Below, in pieces: positions 22,947 through 32,455 of a DNA stretch of 64,000 nt. The notes beneath the pieces were generated by a model. That model saw only the letters and a list, made by a program, of their open reading frames with translations. It did not search any database and was not told the origin of the DNA. The DNA comes from Beverwykella pulmonaria. Lineage: Eukaryota > Ascomycota > Dothideomycetes > Pleosporales > Melanommataceae. The translations under genes were made by a program, and so were the position numbers. The DNA lies in assembly GCA_001599595.1 (NCBI GenBank), contig BCHH01000001.1, positions 4,779,818 to 4,843,817 on the forward strand. Direction: 5' to 3'. The stretch's first letter is position 1; the number at the start of each line of letters is the position of its first letter.

Positions 22947-23271
22947 GGCGAGCGACGGTTGAAGTAAAAGTGTTGTTCCTAGTTAAGTCGAATCCCACAC
23001 GCCCGTCAGCGCTAAGGGATGAGAATCAAGGCCGATGGCAGTAGGCTAGGGATGGAGTGAAGAAGGTGGTAGAAGGTGGAAGGTGGTGGAAGCGGATGTC
23101 GTGGAAGATGCGTCGCGTTGTTTTTCCCCTTACGTCATCACATTTTCATCACGTGCTAGCGCCACCCGAGACTTCCAGCTGTTTCGAGAATCACGTGAAT
23201 CTGACGTAATGTTTTCACCTAATCGAAGAAATTTTGACTCTCATCGTTCACCTTCATCGCTGTGAGCGCGC
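22947..23271. promoter_or_regulatory. 5' region of the NTPase gene
   Basis: About 325 bases upstream of the NTPase start and downstream of the doubtful gene at 23272. It holds two CACGTG/TCACGTGA-type palindromes near 23150 and 23193 and a short purine repeat (GAAGGTGG units near 23060-23090). A promoter role is expected from position only. Confidence 0.4.
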
Positions 23272-23757
23272 TTAAGCTTGAAATTTCCGAAGCACCGAAA
23301 TTGTTTGGCTTACGCGCCTCCAATTTTGGCGGCAAAAACCGCAAGATACGGAAGCATCCAAGCCAACCCAATATCGTTTGTAAGGAAACAAATGAGGCTC
23401 TTTCAAGCGTCCCCTGTCCGTGGTGATAGCAGAAAGAATCTCGCGCCCATGCTCATCCCAGGAGTGTTTCTTCAAGTGCTCGCGCAAATGCTCGTGGTCA
23501 AAAGATTGTGCGGGCAATTCTTCCTGGACGAAGAAGGATCCATCCTCCTCGTCGCTATCGTCGGATAATGTGGAAGTGTCTGCAAACCCTGGACTCGCAG
23601 CGTCGGGAGGTCTATCATCTCGTGTGGCTGTTCCTTGGAGATCTGGAAGTCCAGAGGAAAGCCGGAAGGATCCGTTGGATGCGGATATGCTCTTCAAAAG
23701 CTCATTGTGCGAATGCTGGAGGGTTTGTAGTTGTTGCCGAAGTTCGTCAAGACTCAT
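23272..23757 (-). CDS. Hypothetical protein, doubtful
   Basis: Open frame of 161 residues from the ATG at 23757 (context ACCATGAGT). The N terminus is a short Gln/Leu-rich possible coiled coil (LDELRQQLQTLQ), then an acidic linker (DDSDEEDGSF), then a basic C-terminal part with the segment DHEHLREHLKKHSWDEHGREIL. No domain recognised. The frame stays open upstream of this ATG for about 40 more codons without another ATG, so an upstream exon may be missing or lost; a solo LTR lies 430 bases upstream. It could be a truncated gene or a chance frame. Confidence 0.35.
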   Translation of the reverse strand: MSLDELRQQLQTLQHSHNELLKSISASNGSFRLSSGLPDLQGTATRDDRPPDAASPGFADTSTLSDDSDEEDGSFFVQEELPAQSFDHEHLREHLKKHSWDEHGREILSAITTDRGRLKEPHLFPYKRYWVGLDASVSCGFCRQNWRRVSQTISVLRKFQA

Positions 23758-24183
23758 GGTGCCACAATCGGTCTCCAACTCGATTAGAGAAATGTGCGCA
23801 GCGAGTGATCCGATTAGATCAGTAGGAGCACTGAAGTGAGAAAGCAGGAGTTCGCCATTTTCAAGATCTCATCCAGAGAGCGACATGCTGGCCCCCACAC
23901 CGCCACTCGCGGCAGAACGGTAACTGGTACGGAAAGCGGTTGTAAGCAAACCGGCAACCATTCAAGCGAGGAAAATCAGAACCCAAAACGCAAAACGCAA
24001 ATTGCACAATCAACAAACACACGCACGTACAAATTTCAATAATTAAAACGTTTCAATACTTGTACACCAAAGTTAAACGAACTAATACTGTGGCTAATAC
24101 TATGTAGAATAGACTATATATTTGTTTGTAAATAAATTTGGCAACACAGAGCAAGGTTTAAAGCTAGAATATCTTATAGTGTC
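23758..24183. other. AT-rich flank of the solo LTR
   Basis: About 430 bases, increasingly AT-rich towards 24180. No gene seen. The last five bases (gtgtc) form one side of the LTR target-site duplication. Confidence 0.4.
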
Positions 24184-24483
24184 TGTCACGAGAGGCTATC
24201 TGTAGTGATGAACAGGGGTCAATTAACTATCGAAGTTACTGATACAATCTCAGGTGCGATAAATTACCATACAAGACGTTGCGTAATAGCTCAACCAGAG
24301 GTCCTTCGCGTTCCATAAGTACCCGTCCTGGTTCGCTGCGCGGACCGAGCCCGATTGAGACTCGGTTAAGCATTCCGGGTTAGGTCGGCTAGTTGCCGAG
24401 CTCGTCGTAGAGTACAGTACTTGTCGGGACCGTCGTTCGGGACCGTCGTTCGGAGGGTACTGTAGAATACAGTACCCCTGACA
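24184..24483 (+). mobile_element. Solo LTR, family A copy 1 (300 bp)
   Basis: Begins TGTCACGAGAGG and ends CCCCTGACA, with a TGTCA/TGACA inverted terminal repeat. It is flanked by gtgtc on both sides (24179-24183 and 24484-24488), a perfect 5-bp duplication. A diverged, longer copy lies in inverted orientation at 32085-32455. Near its 3' end it has two tandem copies of GGGACCGTCGTTC. The stop codon of the DUF3176-like pseudogene (24489-24487) overlaps the right-hand duplication, so the element landed exactly at the end of that gene. Confidence 0.9.
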
Positions 24484-24486
24484 GTG

Positions 24487-25430
24487 TCACTCCCTACCCC
24501 CTCCACTCCCCGCCCTAACTACAGTATCAGGATACTGCACATTCTGGGGCTCGGCAATCCCCATCTGTCCCGGCGGCGCTCCTCTCAACTGCCCATACTG
24601 CACGCGACGCCCCCAACCTCCTTAAGCACCTGGTCAAAGTCCCCATGCGTGTTCTTGTACCAATCAGGCGCGATGATAGACGCCCCAAAGGCTTGTGTTA
24701 TTTCGAGTGCGCCCAGCGTCACTTTGCGGCCCAGCTGCCAGAAGCCCCAGTACACGGGGAGTACGAAGGCTACGGTGACGAGGATCGCGACGAGCGCGCC
24801 GGCGACGTAGCTGAAATTCGGGACGTACTCTTCTACGATGCCAGTGATGGAGGTGAGGACGGTCCGGCTAGGCATGCCCTGTGCAGCGCGCTGTTTTACG
24901 TCCGTGGTAGGCGCGCCGTGGAGGTACAGGCCCGCGACGAAGGAAAGCGTGTTTATCTTGCGGAGGAGCGCGATGGCTGGGTCTTCGTGGCCGTCCTTGT
25001 CGATGTCGTAGCAGCACCTGTTTGCGTCTTCTTTGTCTGTGTCGGCGTAGAAGATACTCTGCGCTTGGGATCCTTCAACCTTGATGTCCCATTCTTTGTC
25101 GAAGACAAGGTGCGCCGTAGAGGTTGTTGAGGACGTAGGTGAGGGCGCCGACGGTGGAGACTTCGCCGGGGTGCTCGACGAGGTCGCGGTATTCGAGGGC
25201 TTGCAGTTGATCGACTTGCGAGCTGTTGAGAGACGTACCGAAGGGAGAGTTACCTTTGGAGTCGTAGACTTTGATGTGTGTGACGATGTTTCCGCCGCGC
25301 AGTTCTTCGTCGCTGGAGCTCATGGTAGAGATACCAGACTCGGATTGGTACTTTGACGTTGACCTCGGGGAGCCATCTTTGACTGCGAGTTTCCAATGTG
25401 AGATCAGCAAAGCCGATGGCCTCACTTCCG
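24487..25430 (-). pseudogene. DUF3176-like integral membrane protein, pseudogene fragment
   Basis: C-terminal part of a large fungal membrane protein. Pieces in order: SDEELRGGNIVTHIKVYDSKG, TVGALTYVLNNLYGAP, then in another frame VFDKEWDIKVEGSQAQSIFYAD, AIALLRKINTLSFVAGLYLHG, the TM segment VAGALVAILVTVAFVLPVYWG and the tail GRKVTLGALEITQAFGA. That tail (WxLGR-V-LS-LEI-AF) is what I know from DUF3176-containing proteins. There is a frameshift near 25112, and another in a run of five Cs near 24610, after which the reading continues as VQYGQLRGAPPGQMG to a TGA at 24489. The N-terminal part is absent. The family assignment is from memory. Confidence 0.7.
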
Positions 25431-25660
25431 GTCAAGAGTGCGAAATCTAATTTGCGCTGCTGGTAGGCTTTGCTGGATTCATGTTATGGCCTACGGAGAC
25501 TGATGGGGTTTTTCATCGCTTTGGGATGTTCCACTTCTTGGGCTCGCCGGATACAAGATACCACAAAGACTAGGAAAGCGAATGGCCAACACGCGCGGCG
25601 TGCGACTGCTTTCGAGGATGTAAGCCTCAGTCCTTTACCCTCGTTTAATGATTGGAAAAG

Positions 25661-25919
25661 GGGTGGACAGGATGTGTGAAAGATGACCTGAGGCGGAGGC
25701 TGCGTCTTTGCAAACGCGGCGTCTACGGCAGATGAGTCTATGATGTTCCCGGTGAGGTAGGTTGCAGCGGCTTGGCGGCATAAGTTTGGTTGGAGCTGAT
25801 GCGGCGTAGACTTTGCACTTAGGCTCAACTTCAAGGATTTGTTGAACAAGATGATGGCCTTGGAGGCCACAGCCGTCGGTGACAATGACGCAGCCCACAG
25901 GCTCGCTCGAAGAAGCCAT
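25661..25919 (-). pseudogene. 3-beta-HSD / sterol C-3 dehydrogenase-like N-terminal fragment
   Basis: An ATG at 25919 opens a Rossmann-type N terminus: CVIVTDGCGLQGHHLVQQILEVEP-CKVYA. After a frame change near 25810 it continues as ATYLTGNIIDSSAVDAAFAKTQ and VIFHTSCPP, which matches the fungal NAD-dependent epimerase/3-beta-HSD pattern. The homology ends near 25661, about 80-90 residues in, so most of the enzyme is missing. The dinucleotide loop has Leu-Gln where Phe-Leu is usual (GCGFLG). It lies head to tail with the DUF3176-like fragment. Confidence 0.75.
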
Positions 25920-26274
25920 GATCATCAACTTGGAGGCTTGTCACAATTGGAAGAAAGTGGCAGACAGATGGTGGAGCAATGGAGAACATTCGAACGTCTT
26001 GGTCCGTGCCTTCTCACCTGCATCAACATGCAGTGTAACGTCATATCACTCCTTGCTCTGTTGGTGATATTATATCTATTAGCTCCGTTTCTAACGATTC
26101 GAGGAGCATATATTAGAGCGCCGTTCTCTCACAGGTGCTGCGGGGTCATGGTAGCATAAGCCCACAGCTCCGAATGTGAGGCTCAGCGGCAAACCCTCCT
26201 ACTTATATACTCAACTCGAGACTCATCCACTAGCAATCAATCAAATTTGAGATTCGCCGCGCTAGCAACGAAGC
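25920..26274. promoter_or_regulatory. Region between the divergent dehydrogenase fragment and the acyltransferase
   Basis: About 355 bases between two divergent ATGs. A TATATACT string near 26203 lies about 70 bases before the acyltransferase start and is the only core-promoter-like feature I see. Confidence 0.4.
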
Positions 26275-27863
26275 ATGGCAAACAGATTGAACTATGGCAC
26301 AGAGGCGATGGCGCTGCGCAAATTCGGAATCAAGTAAGCACCTGCAATCGCATCTGGCATGGCACCTCGGGGCATCTAACCAACGACCGTGAGTCTAGCG
26401 AGACGTACCAACTGGCTATGTATCTACTAGACCAGTATCGTGGCACTATTCTCTCATGTCGCTATGCAGTTCCGCCACGCCTTGCACCGGCAGAGTCGCG
26501 GACCCAACTGGAGAAGGTAGTTAAGGTTGCTGTCGTGGACACCATTATGAGACATCCGATGCTGCAAGTCGGCATGATTGATGCCACTTCCAAGACTCCC
26601 TCATGGATCCAGCTGCAGAGTCTCGACTTAACGCAACATATCAAATGGCTTTATCTTGGAGACCATGCCGACTTCGAACAAACAGTCCAGGAAACCTTTC
26701 GCGTTCAGCTCGATGACCGTTTCCAAGACCTTTCCGCTAAGCAGCCAGGCTGGAAGATTACCATCGTTCGGCAAGGGGATGCTCCTCTCCTGGAGGTCCT
26801 ACTCACTTGGAATCACCCCCAATTCGACGGTGCAGGCGCCAAGGTCTGGCACGAAGACTTTCTCGAGATGCTCAATACTGCTGAGAACGGAGCATACGAG
26901 CGGGCGGGCTTGGACGGCGATATCCTTAGACTACCTGAAGCGCCCCCCTTGCTTCCAACCCCAATTGAGAGCCTAAAGAGTCTTCCATTAGATCTCAAGT
27001 ACCTCGCCAAGTCAGTTTGGGAGGAATTTCGGCCTCAATTTCTTAATCGCGACGTGTCCCAAGCAACCTGGTGCCCGATTCGCACCTCTCCGTACAAAAC
27101 CCAGTTCCGGGCCTTCTTCATGGATAACGCATCTCTGTCTGCGATCCTAGCCCTCTGCCGACAGAACAAGACTACAATCACCGGCCTGCTAAACGGATTG
27201 GCGCTCATTGCCTTCACATGGCGCCTTGACAGCACGGCCGCCCCAGCCTTTCAGAGTTCTACCGTCATGGACCACCGCCGGAATTTGCCTCCGGCTCCGC
27301 CGGACGCTCCGTGGGGTAGCTCTGACAGAGCAGTGAGCAACTACGTGACCCAGTTGCCCCATAGATTCGAGACGGAGCTAGTGGCACGAATTCGTTCCAA
27401 GCTGCCAGCTGATAGTAGCGAGGGAATAGATCTGTCCGCCGACCTCCAACGCGAGCTCTGGGCAGTATCGGCACAGAATCGGCTGGAGATAGTGCGCAAG
27501 CTGGAAGCCGGGCTGCGAAACGACGTGGTAGGGTTGTTCAAGTACGTCACGGACTGGCAGAAGACGATGAGCGACATGGCAAAAAAGACGCGCCAATTCA
27601 CGTGGCTGGTGACCAATGTCGGTGTCCTGAACGGGAGCACGTCCGACGACCAGACGTGGTCGATCGACCGGGCGCAGTTTGGTCTCAGCGCCGAGGTCCC
27701 CGCTGCCGCCATCGAGTTTGCTCCGGTCAGTGTGGCTGGCCGGGGAATGTGTGTCAGCGCTAACTGGCCGGACTGCGCTGTCGATGTGAGGTTTGGGGAG
27801 CGTATCATGGCTGATCTGGAAAGGTGGCTGGCTCAACTTGCAAACCAGTCAAACCAGTCATGA
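26275..27863 (+). CDS. AATase/condensation-superfamily acyltransferase
   Basis: CoA-dependent O-acyltransferase-like enzyme of 507 residues, about the family's usual length. Exon 1 is 26275-26333, a 65-nt intron follows with a TCTAAC branch site, and exon 2 is 26399-27863. Splicing gives MANRLNYGTEAMALRKFGINETYQ, whereas an unspliced frame from 26247 would give a non-matching N terminus. The catalytic HxxxD motif is HPQFDG (His159, Asp163) and is followed by KVWHEDFLEML. The C-terminal half carries ITGLLNGLALIAF and MDHRRNLPP, typical of fungal alcohol-acetyltransferase (PF07247)-like enzymes. It is the only undamaged gene between the two inverted LTRs. Likely role: acylation of a secondary metabolite (inference). 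Confidence 0.88.
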
Positions 27864-28450
27864 TGTGCGTGCTAGGTACTCTACGAAGCACCGCTTGTAC
27901 GGATACATACACCTGCACCAAGTGCCCAGAAGGCTGTTTTTACCCCTCCTCTACCTGGCCCCCAAGTCCTGTAGTCATCATCCACTTAATCGAATAATAG
28001 GTCACATAATCAAGAAATGCAACCACAGGACCCCAAATTAATGTAATTGCAAGATGCCTGTTCCAAATCTTGCGTGCATACAATTCCTGGATACGTAAAA
28101 CCCCCAATAGGTTAAATTATAAGTCTGCCTGTCCAATTTGCGTGTCAACCGTTGGTTGGAGCCCGCTTAACACCTAGGTTGGTTGGCACGGATGGTAGCC
28201 GAACCAGCATGCAGTACACTTCTACGAGGAGACATGAACAGGATGACGCACCGCACGAAAAAATGGTATGTGGAAGTTTTTCGGTCTATATTCAAGCACA
28301 CGCGCCACCCTCGCGTCAACCTGTATAGGCACCCCTCTTATAACCTCAAGCCCTCCACGCTTTCAGATCCCGCCGCCTTATTTGATTTGCCTCTGGGACG
28401 TCCTGTTACGGGTTCATACTTTTGGTCCTTTCAACATACACGATTCAAAT
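27864..28450. other. Intergenic between acyltransferase and methyltransferase remnant
   Basis: About 590 bases. No gene recognised; the 108-residue frame starting at 28183 has no family look and overlaps the methyltransferase start. Confidence 0.35.
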
Positions 28451-28924
28451 ATGAACGAAAACGGGAAGCATGTTGCCCACACGGGCGGCGGCAAAGAGGG
28501 CAAGGTTGACAAAGAGCGACTTAAGAAGAGGATCCAGAGGCACTATGACATATCTGCGGAGCAGTTTCTCAAGATATGGTACGGTGCTCCCCACCGTGCT
28601 CACATTTTATGACCAGTACGTTGGCTGGCGCCGCCTGTCAGGGGAGAACATATCCACCATGGCTATTTTAAGTCGCCAACGGATACCAGCGAGCAGGCCC
28701 AGCTCAACCAAGTCATCCAGCTTGCTGAGTCTTCGAGAATTTCGGCTGGCTCTAGAGCGCTGGATGTCGGGTGTGGCATTGGCGGGACCGCCAGATACCT
28801 CGCCCGAGAACGAGGTTTCGTGGGGACATGCCGTCTTTCGGAGACTAAGCATCATCACATGTCCCTTGTGCCCGTGACATGCCCCGTCCTTATGTCACCG
28901 CCTAGCGCTGAGTTGTCGCCATAA
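28451..28924 (+). pseudogene. SAM-dependent methyltransferase, C-terminally truncated
   Basis: Exon 1 (28451-28578) and exon 2 (from 28642) join across a 63-nt intron to give RIQRHYDISAEQFLKIWGEHIHHGYF, the N-terminal signature of tocopherol/sterol-type methyltransferases. SAM-binding motif I follows: LDVGCGIGGTARYLARERG. Immediately after motif I the homology ends; the frame runs through an unrelated stretch and stops at 28924 (136 residues against roughly 280 expected). Motifs II-IV are gone, so the product should be inactive. A deletion is likelier than a missed intron, since I find no downstream methyltransferase sequence before the SDR at 29053. Confidence 0.8.
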
Positions 28925-29052
28925 CTTAAGCTCTTCTTGTCCAATTGTGTTCTAATTTCCCTGGATCGTAACACTCACCCAGGAGCCTTTTCTTTTCTTT
29001 CTGCCATTAAGCTTCAACCTATCTCCACAAATTCTGTCCACAGAAAGACACC

Positions 29053-30530
29053 ATGGGCATGTTGCTTGGCGCTCCTCTGCAACGGCTCGTGGGGCGTTTC
29101 GTCCCAGCGTCATTGCCCCCGTCTGGGACCTTTGACGGGCAGACAGTCCTCGTCGTCGGCACTACCACTGGCATTGGGCTAGCTGCTGGCGTGCACTTTG
29201 CGACCCTCGGTGCCAGCGTCATCATCACATCCCGCGTAGCATCTCGTGGGGATGCTGCGAACGGCACATAGAAGAAGCGGCAGGGCCTTCTCGCAAAGGC
29301 GACATCTCGTGTCTGGAGCTGGATTTGGAAAGCTACGATTCGTGTACCAGCTTCATGGCCAAGCTCAAAAGTAGTCTCCCCGGCCCCGCCGTGCTGGACG
29401 TGGCAATCCTGAACGGCGGCATCGTCAACTCTCACTGGGAGGAAAGTGCCGCAGGATGGTAGGTACCATGGTATCCCTCCCTCACTTGAATCTACACTAT
29501 ACTACTTGGACACGCCCGCATCGGCAATCAATCTGTCTGACGCGCAAGTGGTCTAGGGAGAGATCAATACAAATCAACACCATCGGCACGACGCTCGTTG
29601 GCCTACTTCTGCTAGGGTGGATGCGTGGAGCCCGGGGTCTTCGATCATCGCCGGCGCATCTAACCTTCCTCTCCTCGCGCGAGCATCTCTACCCTGACTT
29701 TGATCAGCTAGTCAAGTGGTCGCAGCAAAAGGACGGCATCCTACGACAGGTGTGCAGCAAGGACAATTGGACAGGCGGGTTCTGGGACGCGGAACCCAAT
29801 TACGCCAACAGCAAGCTTCTAGTTATGTACACGATTGAGGAGATCAGCAGACTAGCCCTAGGGCCAGACGGCGAGTAAGAAAGAGCCCCCAAACCCATTT
29901 AATCCCATATCCACCTCCTCCACTTCCTCCTTGTCCTGTCTTCTACTCTATCACTATTTACAACGGATATATTTCTGGTCTGACTGACGGTTTGTTATCT
30001 GCACAAACAGTCCTCTCGTCATCGTCAACAGCGTGTGTCCCGGCATGGTCAAAACCGACATCGGCCGCCACATCGCCTCGAGATCGTGGTTTCATTCGCT
30101 CTGTGTCTGGATAACCCTGTTGATAACCGCCAAGTCGGCCGATTCGGGCGCCAGAATCTGCGTCACAGCCGCTCTGAAACCGAAGGAGAATCACGTGAGT
30201 ATTAACTGCTCACGCGCGCACGTACACATATTACGCTCTCAACAGTCAAGAAGTTTGTTTCGCCTTAAGCATTGGATTACGTTCTGACGATGTGCGTCTT
30301 AGGGCGAGTTCTTCAATTACTGGATGACGGCTGACCAGTACCGCAGGTATGTCATGGCAAATCTAAGTGGCTACTGGTCGAGTGAGTACTGATAAAACTC
30401 CCATAGGCAAGCGGCCACCATCATCGGTAGTGATAAGGCAAGGGCGCTTCAGAAACAGGTGTGGAAGGAGGTAATTGACGAGTTGAAAGCCAACGTGCCG
30501 GAACTGCAGGCTAGTCTAGATGGAATATGA
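29053..30530 (+). pseudogene. Short-chain dehydrogenase/reductase with a single frameshift
   Basis: SDR with five recognisable exon pieces: 29053-29458, 29557-29874, 30011-30194, 30303-30346 and 30407-30530. Cofactor loop VVGTTTGIG (near residue 37), the NGG of AILNGG, and the catalytic YANSK are present, followed by VNSVCPGMVKTDIGR. A one-base loss between 29260 and 29262 puts a TAG in frame right after GDAANGT; the other frame resumes at once with RHIEEAAG. All later splices stay in frame, so the break is recent or a sequencing error. Substrate unknown; context suggests it belonged with the acyltransferase and methyltransferase. Confidence 0.85.
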
Positions 30531-31577
30531 CCGGCCAGCCATGGATACATCAGGTGCCACGAAATGGCTCCGATATGGCTTACTACCAGTGGTCAGGGAT
30601 ATCTTTAACGATAGGACTTGTGCGTGCCAAGTGCAGCTTCAAGGTTTTATGCTGCATCGGTAAGTATGGGACAACGCGGTACCGCATACCTTTCTCTATA
30701 GAACCTCACTCTCCTTTGCAGTATAAGAACTTTGATGCTTAGTGTCGCCCCTAGACTTAGGGTTTAGGTGTAAAATCTTACAGAACGGTTTGCTAACACC
30801 CTGAGGACACTTTCCCCCTTGCCACCGATGCGTCTAGTGGGAGAGCTTATCGCGACTTCAGGCCATTTCGATGGATGGAGGGGGATAATATGCCTTGTTG
30901 TAGAAGGTACTATCTAGGTGCACGGACTAAAGAGTTAACATACTCTCACGCTCTCTCTCCTTCTCTGAGGAGACTCCTTACTCCACACAGTCTTATATAT
31001 CAATACATCTTGTACATTGACCTTCTATCTCCGCCGAGCCTACTGTTACGATCTAATCGCCCTCACACAATCGTATTTACACACTAGGAATATTACGCCG
31101 CCAGGAACCAACCTCAACAAATAATATTTCTTGTAATATTTGGATTCAATTACTGCTCACTCATGGTATGATGAGCAGCTCGTATCGCAAACAGTATATA
31201 GCGAATATAGCGAGCACCCCTATAGTGGTCGTGTTCAATCACTTGTTAGTTAGCAATCCATTGGTTTACTATCCAAGTCGATTCTAAGATTTTGGAGTTT
31301 ATTATCACATTACATGGACAGAATAATAATAAGGGACCGAGTTAATTAAGAAGCTATGGAGATCAACGAGCATATATACAGTACGTGTGACTAAGCGTAC
31401 AGTGCACGTGATATCCACGTTATATCCACGTGATGCACCGTGATATAAGTGCAGTTTACAATCCCGTCACATTAGAAGCTTAGGCACTGTGCCCAATGAC
31501 GATGTCGCATTGATATTGTTTCGGGGCCTTTTCCATCGTGCGGCAATTCCGCTCTCGCGCGAGATTGCTTTCTATCC
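30531..31577. other. AT-rich gene-free stretch
   Basis: About 1 kb with no recognised gene. Around 31405-31440 three CACGT(G/T)-containing blocks (ATATCCACG-type repeats) resemble the CACGTGA repeats of the family B LTR, but I cannot define element ends here. Confidence 0.35.
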
Positions 31578-31837
31578 GTGCTGTGCCACAGAACAGCATG
31601 AGTCAATGTGACGATACCTGCACTATGCCGCAAAGAGCAGGAGGCAATGTGATGATACCTGCGCTATGCTGCACAATGGCATGAATTAATGTAACGACAA
31701 TACCTGTGCTGTGCCACAAAAGGGCATGAGGCAATGTGATGATACCTGCACTATGCCGCAGAATAGCATAAGGCAATGTAACGACAATACCTGTGCCCTG
31801 CCTTAGAAGAGCATGAGGTAATACGACTGCAATACCT
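31578..31837. repeat. Minisatellite, six units of 41-45 bp
   Basis: Six head-to-tail units, each of the form G(T/C)(G/A)CT(G/A)TGCC(A/G)CA...GCATGAGGCAATGT(G/A)A(C/T)GA...TACCT. Longer units with ACGACAATACCT and shorter ones with GATGATACCT are interspersed, which hints that some duplications copied two units together. Units differ by transitions. It lies 250 bases from the family A LTR at 32085. Confidence 0.85.
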
Positions 31838-32084
31838 TGGTGTGGATAGAGGTATTGTCCTCCATGTAGATGAGCTACTTGCCTTCTAGCTACCTATACC
31901 TGTTCTGAAAAGTGTGACGATATTATACATCGCCAGCCCCGGAAAGCCCTCGGGCAGGCTACGGGTCCTCGACAGAATCACGTGATTTAGACAAGATCAC
32001 GTGATCCTGCAGGAGTATATAGTACAAACAGAAGGGGAGGGGGGAAGCAACGGAGGGGAAGAGCGTTCTATCGCGGAGTGACAC

Positions 32085-32455
32085 TGTCAAGTGTACTGTA
32101 TTCTACAGCACCCTCCGAACGACGGTCCCAAACAACAGTCCCAAACAACGGTCATGAACAACGGTCCCAAACGACTGGCCTAAACATATGTCCCAACAAG
32201 TACTATACTCTACAACACAGTACTCTTCAAACGACAAGCTCGGCAACTAGCCAACCTAACCCGGAATGCTTAACCGAGCCCCAATTGGGCTCGGTCCGCG
32301 TACGAACCGGGCCGGGTACTTATGGAACGCGAAGGACCTCTGGTTGAGCTCCTTACGCAACGTCTTGTATGATAATTTATCGCACCTGAGATTGTATCCG
32401 TAGCTTTAATAGTCAATTGAACTTTGTTCATCACTACAGATAGCCTCTCGTGACA
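32085..32455 (-). mobile_element. LTR, family A copy 2 (371 bp), inverted relative to copy 1
   Basis: On the minus strand this begins TGTCACGAGAGG (at 32455) and ends CTTGACA (at 32085), and it matches the LTR at 24184 over its whole length. It is longer because the GGGACCGTCGTTC-type repeat is expanded to about five or six units, most with G-to-A changes on the plus strand. Unlike the other LTRs here it has no matching flanks (tctgg against gacac), so it may be one end of a deleted or rearranged element. The ten bases after its 3' end (GTGTCACTCC, minus strand) equal those after copy 1. Confidence 0.85.

Noticed and set aside
26247..26398. Acyltransferase start at 26247 with no intron
   Set aside because: The unspliced N terminus does not match the family, whereas the spliced form from 26275 gives FGINETYQLAMYLL in frame.
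31880..32030. Two ATCACGTGAT palindromes near 31977-32003 as an operator or a third LTR family
   Set aside because: No element ends or target duplications could be defined; palindromes containing CACGTG are common in this window.
24184..32455. One complete transposon bounded by inverted terminal repeats
   Set aside because: The boundaries are LTR-type, one with its own 5-bp duplication, and the interior has host-type genes with introns and no transposase; two separate insertions explain it better.
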